Assembly: GCA_027069645.1 (NCBI GenBank)
Contig: JALXEI010000130.1
Location: 1-6,331 of the forward strand
Source of the DNA: Hyphomicrobiales bacterium
GTDB lineage: Bacteria > Pseudomonadota > Alphaproteobacteria > Rhizobiales > JAKIUO01
DNA length: 6,331 bases
Direction: 5' to 3'
Positions 1 to 5,247 of this stretch are shown here, piece by piece. Below the pieces are notes generated by a model that made no database searches, was not told the DNA's origin, and was given only the letters and a program-made list of their open reading frames with translations. Numbering within the stretch: the stretch's first letter is position 1; each line of letters opens with the position of its first letter. Made by a program: the position numbers and the translations under genes.

Positions 1-16
1 TTCGGAAACCATTCCG

Positions 17-150
17 TTCCCTGGACAAGCGACAGCGCCGCGCCGGGGTCCAGAGTCGCAAGTGACAGGATATTGTTTTTGTTCATTTTCTCAACGCGCT
101 CCGGTTTTGTTGCGCTGGATCCCGGATCAGCGCTGTCGCTTGTCCGGGAA
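17..150. repeat. Long imperfect palindrome, probable dispersed intergenic repeat
   Basis: Two arms can pair over about 32 positions. Bases 17-21 pair with 146-150, T22 is bulged, and 23-38 pair perfectly with 130-145 (16 bp, GGACAAGCGACAGCGC). A 4x4 internal loop follows (39-42 against 126-129). Bases 43-53 then pair with 115-125, with one G-T wobble. A further 5 bp (57-61 with 110-114) is possible. The central loop is T-rich and about 48 nt. The motif CTGGATCCCGGATCAGCGCT...CTTGTCCGGG resembles palindromic repeats scattered between genes in many alphaproteobacterial genomes; that comparison is from memory. There is no transposase and no clear target-site duplication, so a small non-autonomous element or a REP-like unit are both possible. 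Confidence 0.6.
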
Positions 151-232
151 GCGAAACAGCCGGATGGAAAGAAAAATGTGAGTCAATCTTTTTGCATTCC
201 GGGATAATACCCACTGCCCCTGAAATCAACGC

Positions 233-277
233 ATACGTTTGTGTCAAACCGTTTCTTTTTCAGCAAGATACGTTTGT
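233..277. promoter_or_regulatory. Repeated ATACGTTTGT motif with overlapping dyad, possible operator
   Basis: The 10-base sequence ATACGTTTGT occurs at 233-242 and again at 268-277, with starts 35 bp apart. The first copy runs into a perfect short dyad, GTTTGTGTCAAAC (237-249: 5-base arms, 3-base centre). Paired motifs plus a dyad in a gene-free region are compatible with a transcription-factor site. The sites lie more than 300 bp before the first peptide gene, no regulator gene is next to them, and motifs this short can arise by chance. Confidence 0.2.
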
Positions 278-393
278 CTGCACGCGCCATCACCTACGCC
301 GCCGCGTATAATTTGTGCCAGATGACGCTTCTTTCACGCCCGTTTGATCGGGTGTGCGGGAAAAATGATCCATAAAAATGAATTATAAAAACT

Positions 394-422
394 TTGTGAT
401 GGGTAACGCTTTCGAATGTTAT
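394..422 (+). promoter_or_regulatory. Weak candidate sigma-70 promoter for the peptide cluster
   Basis: TTGTGA (394-399) and TGTTAT (417-422) are separated by 17 bp. Each matches the housekeeping hexamers at four of six positions. If used, transcription would start near 429 and leave a leader of about 155 nt before the first peptide gene. It is the best-spaced pair I found in the AT-rich segment, but the match is modest. A sigma factor with another consensus could equally drive the cluster. Confidence 0.25.
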
Positions 423-585
423 TTTCATCACGAAAAATATCACAATAACTCCCGCCATATAAACAGGTGTCACATGGGCGTGAGTCCCCCTGTTAAATAA
501 AATAAATCGGTCATATCTTCAATTCATCGCAAGCGATACGGATGAGAAAAGCAGAGTAAGAATCAATATAGCAAGGAACTTTGAA

Positions 586-723
586 ATGAAGAAACTTCTG
601 ATCACGACAACCATTATAGTTGGAACACTGGCCGGTGCGGGTCTTGCTTCCGCCGGTACGATTTACTCCGACAGTTATACCGGCTGGGCGGCAGATGCCT
701 TCAGTGCCGGTGGTCAGAGATAA
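586..723 (+). CDS. Small secreted peptide 1 (45 residues, unknown family)
   Basis: This is the first of three tandem micro-genes. The start ATG is preceded by AAGGA (573-577) at an 8-nt spacing. Residues 1-23 form a textbook Sec signal peptide: MKK at the N-terminus, a hydrophobic core rich in Leu, Ile, Thr and Val, then GLASA as a signal peptidase I site. Cleavage after residue 23 would release a 22-residue peptide containing SYTGWAADAF. This shares Tyr-x-x-Trp-Ala-x-x-Ala with the two following peptides. It has no cysteine, so it is not a lipoprotein and has no disulfide. It is the most diverged of the three and lacks the acidic, Asn-rich C-terminus of the others. Destination would be the periplasm or outside the cell. 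The stop lies 53 nt before the next start, so co-transcription is likely. Function is unknown. Confidence 0.72.
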   Translation: MKKLLITTTIIVGTLAGAGLASAGTIYSDSYTGWAADAFSAGGQR

Positions 724-762
724 TCCCCGCCCACGGCAATTCGAATCGAAATTAAGAAACAG

Positions 763-846
763 AAAGGATCAGAACGATGAAAAAGATTTTGCTTGTTTCC
801 ATGATTGTTGCCAGCACCTTTGCAGGTGTCAGCGCAGCTTCTGCCG
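763..846 (+). repeat. Direct repeat copy A: RBS plus signal-peptide block
   Basis: This is the first copy of an 84-bp block with its second copy 177 bp downstream (940-1023). The two differ at four positions only (769, 815, 828 and 842 in this copy). It runs from the Shine-Dalgarno sequence to the Ala-Ser-Ala cleavage site, and the similarity stops abruptly where the mature peptide begins. Two of the three coding differences are silent. Confidence 0.9.
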
Positions 847-899
847 GATACCCGGACTGGGCTGTCACAGCAATGGATCTGAACGGTGACAATAACTGA
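777..899 (+). CDS. Small secreted peptide 2 (40 residues, unknown family)
   Basis: The ATG is preceded by AAAGGA (763-768) at an 8-nt spacing. Residues 1-23 are a signal peptide (MKK, then hydrophobic ILLVSMIVASTFAG, ending AASA). The predicted mature peptide is only 17 residues, GYPDWAVTAMDLNGDNN. It is acidic (three Asp, no basic residue), has one Trp and no Cys. The YPxWAVxAxD core is almost the same as in peptide 3. The tail DLNGD resembles the first half of an EF-hand or dockerin calcium loop, but the chain stops before a loop could close. The signal region is nearly identical in DNA to that of the next gene. I recognise no family; a secreted signal, a small antimicrobial or a cell-envelope peptide are guesses that the sequence does not decide between. 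Confidence 0.78.
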   Translation: MKKILLVSMIVASTFAGVSAASAGYPDWAVTAMDLNGDNN

Positions 900-901
900 A
901 A

Positions 902-922
902 CGGGGCGATCGAATTTCCCCG
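902..922 (+). other. Short intercistronic stem-loop between peptide genes 2 and 3
   Basis: CGGGG (902-906) can pair with CCCCG (918-922) around an 11-nt loop, directly after the stop codon of gene 2. No T-run follows, so it does not look like an intrinsic terminator. It might stabilise the upstream transcript or partly limit expression of gene 3. Five base pairs are few, so this is tentative. Confidence 0.3.
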
Positions 923-939
923 AAAATGAATGTAAAACA

Positions 940-1023
940 AAAGGACCAGAACGATGAAAAAGATTTTGCTTGTTTCCATGATTGTTGCCAGTACCTTTGC
1001 AGGTATCAGCGCAGCTTCCGCCG
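940..1023 (+). repeat. Direct repeat copy B: RBS plus signal-peptide block
   Basis: This is the second copy of the block at 763-846, identical at 80 of 84 positions. It supplies the ribosome binding site and signal peptide of peptide gene 3. The first peptide gene has the same protein layout but not this DNA-level identity, so genes 2 and 3 are the recent pair, or have been homogenised by gene conversion. Confidence 0.9.
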
Positions 1024-1091
1024 TCAACTTCGCCAGCAGTTATCCCGCATGGGCCGTTGAGGCACTTGATACCAATGAAATAAACAACTAG
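954..1091 (+). CDS. Small secreted peptide 3 (45 residues, unknown family)
   Basis: The ATG is preceded by AAAAGGA (939-945) at an 8-nt spacing, and the gene starts 54 nt after the stop of peptide 2. Residues 1-23 are a signal peptide that differs from that of peptide 2 by one residue (Ile for Val at 18), again ending AASA. The predicted mature peptide has 22 residues and contains SYPAWAVEALD followed by an acidic, Asn-rich end (TNEINN). It has no basic residue and no Cys. Compared with peptide 2 it carries five extra residues between the cleavage site and the Tyr-Pro, so the N-terminal spacer varies while the Trp-Ala core is kept. It is the last gene of the cluster; two stem-loops follow before the convergent trxA. 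Function is unknown. Confidence 0.78.
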   Translation: MKKILLVSMIVASTFAGISAASAVNFASSYPAWAVEALDTNEINN

Positions 1092-1100
1092 ACGTGCCCC

Positions 1101-1121
1101 AAAGAAGTTTTGTGCTTCTTT
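1101..1121 (+). other. A/T-rich stem-loop after peptide gene 3
   Basis: AAAGAAG (1101-1107) pairs perfectly with CTTCTTT (1115-1121) around a 7-nt loop, beginning 10 nt after the stop of peptide gene 3. The stem is weak in GC and no T-run follows, so on its own it is a poor terminator. It may assist the stronger hairpin just downstream. Confidence 0.35.
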
Positions 1122-1131
1122 AAGGTAAACA

Positions 1132-1165
1132 AAAACCGGCGGCAGAATCATCTGTCGCCGGTTTT
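1132..1165. terminator. Bidirectional intrinsic terminator between the peptide cluster and trxA
   Basis: The arms 1132-1145 (AAAACCGGCGGCAG) and 1152-1165 (CTGTCGCCGGTTTT) pair over 14 positions with one G-T wobble and a 6-nt loop. Read on the minus strand, the GC stem is followed by TTTTTGTTT, a good intrinsic terminator 20 bp past the trxA stop. Read on the plus strand, the stem ends in TTTT, so it can also stop transcription of the small peptide genes. The two converging units thus share one element. Confidence 0.85.
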
Positions 1166-1184
1166 GAATGTTATGTGCAACGGC

Positions 1185-1508
1185 TCAGGCGCTGATCGTG
1201 TCGTTGACCCAGCTTTCGATTTTCGACTTTGGCAACGCACCCATCTGACGGTCGACCATTTCGCCGTTGTTGAACAGCATCAGGGTCGGAATGGCCTGAA
1301 TACGGAAATCGGTGGGGATTTTCTGGTTTTCATCGACATTCATCTTGACGATTTTCAGCTTGCCGTCCATTTCCTTTGAAAGCTCTTCAAGGGCAGGTGC
1401 AATCTGTTTGCACGGTCCGCACCATTCGGCCCAGAAATCGACCAGCACCGGAACGTCCGATTTCAAAACAATTTCTTCAAACTGGGCATCTGTAATATTT
1501 TCAGCCAC
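1185..1508 (-). CDS. trxA: Thioredoxin 1
   Basis: Cytoplasmic thiol-disulfide oxidoreductase of 107 residues, the usual length for TrxA. It reduces protein disulfides such as those of ribonucleotide reductase and is itself reduced by thioredoxin reductase. Visible signatures are the active site WCGPC (Cys30, Cys33), the buried Asp24 in VLVDFWAEWCGPC, the cis-proline Pro74 in AIPTLMLF, and Gly90. I place the start at GTG (1508-1506): AGGAG lies 7 nt upstream and the protein then begins V/M-AENITDAQF, matching family length. An upstream in-frame ATG (1538) would add ten residues whose codons include the Shine-Dalgarno site, so it is rejected. The gene follows addA in the common addB-addA-trxA order but has its own promoter, and a terminator follows it. 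Confidence 0.97.
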   Translation of the reverse strand: MAENITDAQFEEIVLKSDVPVLVDFWAEWCGPCKQIAPALEELSKEMDGKLKIVKMNVDENQKIPTDFRIQAIPTLMLFNNGEMVDRQMGALPKSKIESWVNDTISA

Positions 1509-1515
1509 AAAATTT

Positions 1516-1520
1516 CTCCT
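1516..1520 (-). promoter_or_regulatory. Shine-Dalgarno site of trxA
   Basis: AGGAG on the minus strand, 7 nt before GTG at 1508. This site decides the GTG start over the ATG 30 bases further upstream. Confidence 0.85.
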
Positions 1521-1570
1521 GGTTTTGGGGCCCGGCAAAAGACGGGCGGCCTCTGATTTACATAGCTGCG

Positions 1571-1599
1571 AAACTAGGTAGTCTGTATCGCCGCGTCAA
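1571..1599 (-). promoter_or_regulatory. Likely sigma-70 promoter of trxA
   Basis: On the minus strand, TTGACG (1599-1594) and TAGTTT (1576-1571) are separated by exactly 17 bp. The -35 matches consensus at five of six positions, the -10 at three or four. Transcription would start near 1564 and leave a leader of about 55 nt that carries a small hairpin (GCCCG 1530-1534 with CGGGC 1543-1547) before the ribosome binding site. It lies in the 115-bp gap after addA, so trxA can be expressed independently of the repair genes; read-through from addA remains possible because no clear terminator follows addA. Confidence 0.6.
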
Positions 1600-1623
1600 G
1601 GTGCGAAGCGTTGAAAAGTGTTG

Positions 1624-4600
1624 CTATCCCTGTTGCCGGGCCAGTTCGGGAAGTTTCTGTTCGTATTGATCCAGCAATTCTTCCGGCAGCCACATCAGGG
1701 CAGGTTTTCTTGTCCATAACAGGGCGCAGCGGATTTTTTGGGCTTTAAAAAGAGGGCGCAGGGCATGGCGATAGGCCGCCAGTTGAACAATATAGGCTTC
1801 GGGCGCATCCCTGACACTGGCGGGAACATGACGATTGGTCTTGTAATCGATGATCAGGACCTCGTTTTTCAGAACGACAAGACGGTCGATCTGTCCGGAC
1901 AGGCGAAGATCTGCGGTTTTGCCATCCGATCCGGCGAGAGGGGCGACAAAGGCGCTTTCGGCTGCGGAACCCGGGGTAAAAAAGGGTTTGAATTCGGGTG
2001 TTTCAAGAACAGCAATGGCTTCATCAATGATCGCCTTGCCCTGTTCCTCATCGAGTTCATGGGCCCTTGCATCCAGTACACGTCGGGCCGCAGCGCGCCA
2101 CAGGTCCGGCGGCAGTTCGGGCAGATGTTCGAGCAGGGCGTGAATGAGGATGCCGCGAAATTTTCCGGCATTGCGGGCAAGACGCTCCCGTTCGACATCA
2201 AAGGCATCTTCCGGCAGATATTCTGCCGCGGTCTCGGCAAGGTCATGGGAAACAAGGTTTGATGGAGACAGGGTGGCTGTTTTCGCCGCCGGTTTTCGCA
2301 CTGGCTGTTCCATCCAGGCGGGCGTTTCGGGCACTTCCGGTGCCCCGTCGGCGGGTTTGGCCTCTTTCGATTTCTCTGGCAGAGTCGTTGGCGTGCCACG
2401 TTCGAAACGCCATATTTTCCGCCCCTCGGCATCATTTGTTTCGATGCATTTGTCCTCCAGGGCCGATTTGATCAGCGCATACCAGCTATGGTCCGGCATT
2501 TTGTTGCGCCCCAGCCAGCCACAGACATAAAGGCGGTCGCGGGCTCTGGTCATGGCCACATAGAGCAAACGATTATATTCCTCTTTTTCGGCGAGGGCCT
2601 TCGACTCCTGTATGGCCGCGACCTGATCCACATCTTTCGAGCCCGGGACGCACCAGACGAGATGATCCGGGGTGCCTGGAGGGTGGCCGCTTGCGGGCAG
2701 GGCCTGGACCTTTCCCGATCTGCCGCTTGAGGGTGTGGTCGTTGTATCGGGCATAAAAACGATTTCCGCTTCCAGCCCCTTGGCGCCGTGCACGGTCATG
2801 ATGCGCACCTCGTTCACCCCCTTTTCCATGTCACGCTTGATCTCGGTATTTGTATTGCGCACTGTATCAAGAAACTGTTGCAGGGAAGGGGGGGAATTGT
2901 CGTCATAGGCAAGGGCAATGGCGAGGAACTCGTTGAGGGCGTCTCCGGCTTCCGATCCAAGGCGGCCGGTGAGCTTTTCGCGCATGCCATTGATGTCGAG
3001 AATACCGGCGAACAGTTCAAAGGGAGGCACCTTGTCGGCCCGTTTCATCCAGCGCGCCAACTGGTTATAGGCGGCGCTTATGGCTTCCGACCTGTTACTG
3101 TCGCGGCATTTTTTCAACGCCCACCAGAGGGGGATGTTTTTGGGCTGTATTGTGCCATCCCGTCCGGTGCGCACCAGTTCGGCATCGTTCGGGTCGCGGC
3201 GGATCATGAACAGATCATCGTCATCAAGGCCGAACAGCGGGCTTTTCAAAACCGTGGCGAGGGCCAGATCATCTTCGGGCAACAAAAGAAAATCGCCCAG
3301 CACCATCAGATCCTCGACGGCGATCTGTTCGGCGACCTTCATGCGGTCGGCGCCGGCAGCGGGAATATCATGTCGTTTCAGCGCCCGGATCATCGGCTCG
3401 GTAAAGGGGTGGCGCTTGCGCACCAGGATGAGGATGTCCCCCGGTTCGACCGGACGGTTTTTCGAGGGCAGAATTTCCCTGTTGTCCAGCCAGCCGCGAA
3501 TGGTGCGCGCGATGCTTTCGGCGAGACGTTCTTTCGGGTCATCGGGCTTTTTCAGATCTTCAAGGGGATTCCAGACAGCACTGTTCTGCCGTTCTTCCGG
3601 CACTTCAGGATCCCATATTTCCACAAGCCCGTGTTCGCCTTCGCGCATGGCACCGTGATGAATATCGACATCGCCAAAGGTGATGCCAGGGGTGATCTGA
3701 CGATCCGCAAATACCGTATCCACGGCTTCCAGTATGGCCGGGGTGGAGCGAAAGGAAAGGGTCAGCGGAATAAGTGGAAGGTCGTGATTGATGTTGCGGG
3801 CCTGCTGTTCCATTGTCCGGCGCATTTGTGCAAACAGTTTCGGCTCGGCCCCCTGAAAGCTGTAAATCGACTGTTTTTCATCGCCGACGGCAAAAACGGT
3901 GCGCTCGATGGCGCGATTTTCTCGCGTTCCCTTGCCAGCGAAAAATTCTTCCGTCAGCCGGGAAATCAGCGCCCACTGGGCGGGAGAGGTGTCCTGGGCC
4001 TCGTCAACGAGAATATGATCAAGGCCGCTGTCCAGTTTGAAAAGAACCCAGGAAGCGCCGCCGGATTTTTGTAAAAGCCAGTTGGTTTTTTCGATCAGAT
4101 CGTCAAAGTCAAGCTGGGCGCGCTGTATCTTGCCGGCCGTATAGACCTGCAATATTTCCGAGGACAGGCGCAACAGGGCCTCCGAGGCGCGCACGACGCG
4201 CAGGGCTCGCTGTTTTTGCCACAGATCGGCAAAGATCTGCTGGGATTCGATCAGTTTTTCGACAAGGGCCGGGGCGGCCTCTCGCACCCCTCTTGCACAC
4301 AGACTCTTCTTCGGGGTATGAGCCTGGGTCAAAAAGGCCTCTTGCAGATATTTGATGCGCTGGCGCGTATTTGCGGCATGGCGGGCCTTCATCAGGCTTT
4401 CGGCGGTTTTGGCCGCCAGTCCCTTGCCGGTATTGAGTATTTCGTAAACTGCATCAATCTGTTCGTCGCTGATGGAGCGGGCCAGTTGCTCGCGCAGGTC
4501 GGTTTCCCGGTCTCCCTGTTCGAGCCCGAATTCCCGGTACAGCCGGGCGAGGGCACCGGCAAACGGGGCCTGGCCTTTCTCGCCGTTTTCCTTTTCAAGG

Positions 4601-5247
4601 ATTTCCCTTAGCAGATCACGTTTGGCGAGGGCTTCATTGACGACATTGTTAAAGTCATCCTCGCTGGCAAAGGCAATGACGCTGGAGAGGGCACGTCCGA
4701 GCGGACTGTCCGGCTTTTTGGCCGCCCGGCTTAAAATGCGTTCGATGCTTTCGGTTTTCAACTCGCGTGATGTGGCTTCATCCAGAAGGCTGGAATTGGG
4801 GGAGACATCGGCCTCCAGCGGAAAGCGGCGCAACAGGCTGTCGCAAAAGGAATGGATGGTCTGCACCTTGAGGCCGCCTGCTGTTTCGAGCGTGGTGGCA
4901 AACAGGGTACGGGCCACGCGAAGATCACTTTCCTCGGGCGGACGGGCCAGCAGTTCGGCAACGGTGGCGTGCAGTTCCTGCGGGCTCATGACGGCCCAGG
5001 CCGACAGGCGCTCGAATACGCGGTTGGACATTTCAGCCGCTGCGGCGTTGGTATAGGTGAGGCATAATATGGTGTCCGGCCGCGCTCCGGCCAGCAGCAG
5101 TCGCAGGACACGCTGTACCAGCACATGGGTTTTGCCGGTACCGGCATTGGCGCTCACCCAGCGCGAGCCGAAAGGCTCCGCCGCTTTTCCCTGAAGGCGG
5201 GTGGTTTCGGCAACCGCCGCGCTGCTTTTCGAATTTGGATCAGTCAT
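1624..5247 (-). CDS. addA: AddA, helicase-nuclease subunit of AddAB double-strand break repair enzyme
   Basis: AddA (1207 residues) is the 3'-5' helicase subunit of AddAB, which unwinds and resects broken DNA ends and prepares them for RecA. The N-terminal region is a UvrD-type superfamily 1 helicase: Q-motif Gln19, Walker A AGTGKT (35-40, Lys39), motif Ia LTYTNAAAAEM (63-73), VQTIHSF (128-134), Walker B ILVDEAQD (412-419), motif III VGDEKQSIYSFQGA (454-467), motif IV SFRST (498-502), motif V MTVHGAKGLEAE (817-828), motif VI YVAMTRARDRL (896-906). A RecB-type nuclease closes the protein: GILIHALLEH (His1036), GQIDR (Asp1121), IIDYKTN (Asp1134, Lys1136), VQLAAYR (1154-1160). All key residues are present and there is no frameshift. 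The start at 5247 overlaps the addB stop by 8 bp, suggesting translational coupling. An in-frame upstream ATG at 5382 would lie deep inside addB and is rejected. Confidence 0.97.
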   Translation of the reverse strand: MTDPNSKSSAAVAETTRLQGKAAEPFGSRWVSANAGTGKTHVLVQRVLRLLLAGARPDTILCLTYTNAAAAEMSNRVFERLSAWAVMSPQELHATVAELLARPPEESDLRVARTLFATTLETAGGLKVQTIHSFCDSLLRRFPLEADVSPNSSLLDEATSRELKTESIERILSRAAKKPDSPLGRALSSVIAFASEDDFNNVVNEALAKRDLLREILEKENGEKGQAPFAGALARLYREFGLEQGDRETDLREQLARSISDEQIDAVYEILNTGKGLAAKTAESLMKARHAANTRQRIKYLQEAFLTQAHTPKKSLCARGVREAAPALVEKLIESQQIFADLWQKQRALRVVRASEALLRLSSEILQVYTAGKIQRAQLDFDDLIEKTNWLLQKSGGASWVLFKLDSGLDHILVDEAQDTSPAQWALISRLTEEFFAGKGTRENRAIERTVFAVGDEKQSIYSFQGAEPKLFAQMRRTMEQQARNINHDLPLIPLTLSFRSTPAILEAVDTVFADRQITPGITFGDVDIHHGAMREGEHGLVEIWDPEVPEERQNSAVWNPLEDLKKPDDPKERLAESIARTIRGWLDNREILPSKNRPVEPGDILILVRKRHPFTEPMIRALKRHDIPAAGADRMKVAEQIAVEDLMVLGDFLLLPEDDLALATVLKSPLFGLDDDDLFMIRRDPNDAELVRTGRDGTIQPKNIPLWWALKKCRDSNRSEAISAAYNQLARWMKRADKVPPFELFAGILDINGMREKLTGRLGSEAGDALNEFLAIALAYDDNSPPSLQQFLDTVRNTNTEIKRDMEKGVNEVRIMTVHGAKGLEAEIVFMPDTTTTPSSGRSGKVQALPASGHPPGTPDHLVWCVPGSKDVDQVAAIQESKALAEKEEYNRLLYVAMTRARDRLYVCGWLGRNKMPDHSWYALIKSALEDKCIETNDAEGRKIWRFERGTPTTLPEKSKEAKPADGAPEVPETPAWMEQPVRKPAAKTATLSPSNLVSHDLAETAAEYLPEDAFDVERERLARNAGKFRGILIHALLEHLPELPPDLWRAAARRVLDARAHELDEEQGKAIIDEAIAVLETPEFKPFFTPGSAAESAFVAPLAGSDGKTADLRLSGQIDRLVVLKNEVLIIDYKTNRHVPASVRDAPEAYIVQLAAYRHALRPLFKAQKIRCALLWTRKPALMWLPEELLDQYEQKLPELARQQG

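Larger units (their letters stand above)
151..585. other. Non-coding stretch upstream of the small peptide genes
   Basis: I find no convincing gene in these 435 bases on either strand. No reading frame has both a start with a ribosome binding site and a recognisable product. The only short ATG frames near the peptide genes, at 474 and 542, stop after 8 and 5 codons. The section from about 355 to 510 is clearly AT-richer than the flanking genes, as expected of a promoter or leader region. It contains a weak sigma-70-like promoter (listed separately), a TATAAT at 307-312 without a matching -35, repeated and palindromic short motifs at 233-277, and a small dyad ATCGCAAGCGAT (526-537) just upstream of the first peptide gene. 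No tRNA, rRNA or CRISPR structure is visible. Confidence 0.6.

Noticed and set aside
1..207. Plus-strand frame open from the left edge to TAA at 205
   Set aside because: 68 codons with no start in the window; most of it is the palindromic repeat, and the product is low-complexity and unlike any family I know. It could be the tail of an upstream gene, but I cannot support it.
307..312. Perfect TATAAT hexamer
   Set aside because: No recognisable -35 hexamer at 15-19 bp upstream and no extended -10 TG; not supported as a promoter on its own.
620..889. Plus-strand 89-codon frame across peptide genes 1 and 2
   Set aside because: It begins inside peptide gene 1 in another frame, lacks a Shine-Dalgarno site, and reads through both small genes out of frame. 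The three signal-peptide frames explain the region far better.
714..1151. Minus-strand open frames of 145 and 91 codons with internally repeated protein sequence
   Set aside because: They are antisense shadows of peptide genes 2 and 3; the internal protein repeat is just the 84-bp direct repeat read backwards. No credible ribosome binding site, and one frame starts inside the terminator region.
1..1184. CRISPR array, tRNA or insertion sequence in the left part
   Set aside because: The only repeats are the two-copy leader block and the palindrome; there is no regular repeat-spacer pattern, cloverleaf or transposase.
2788..4074. Plus-strand 428-codon open frame
   Set aside because: It lies wholly inside addA, antisense to the conserved helicase motifs. 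Long antisense frames are common in GC-rich coding DNA.
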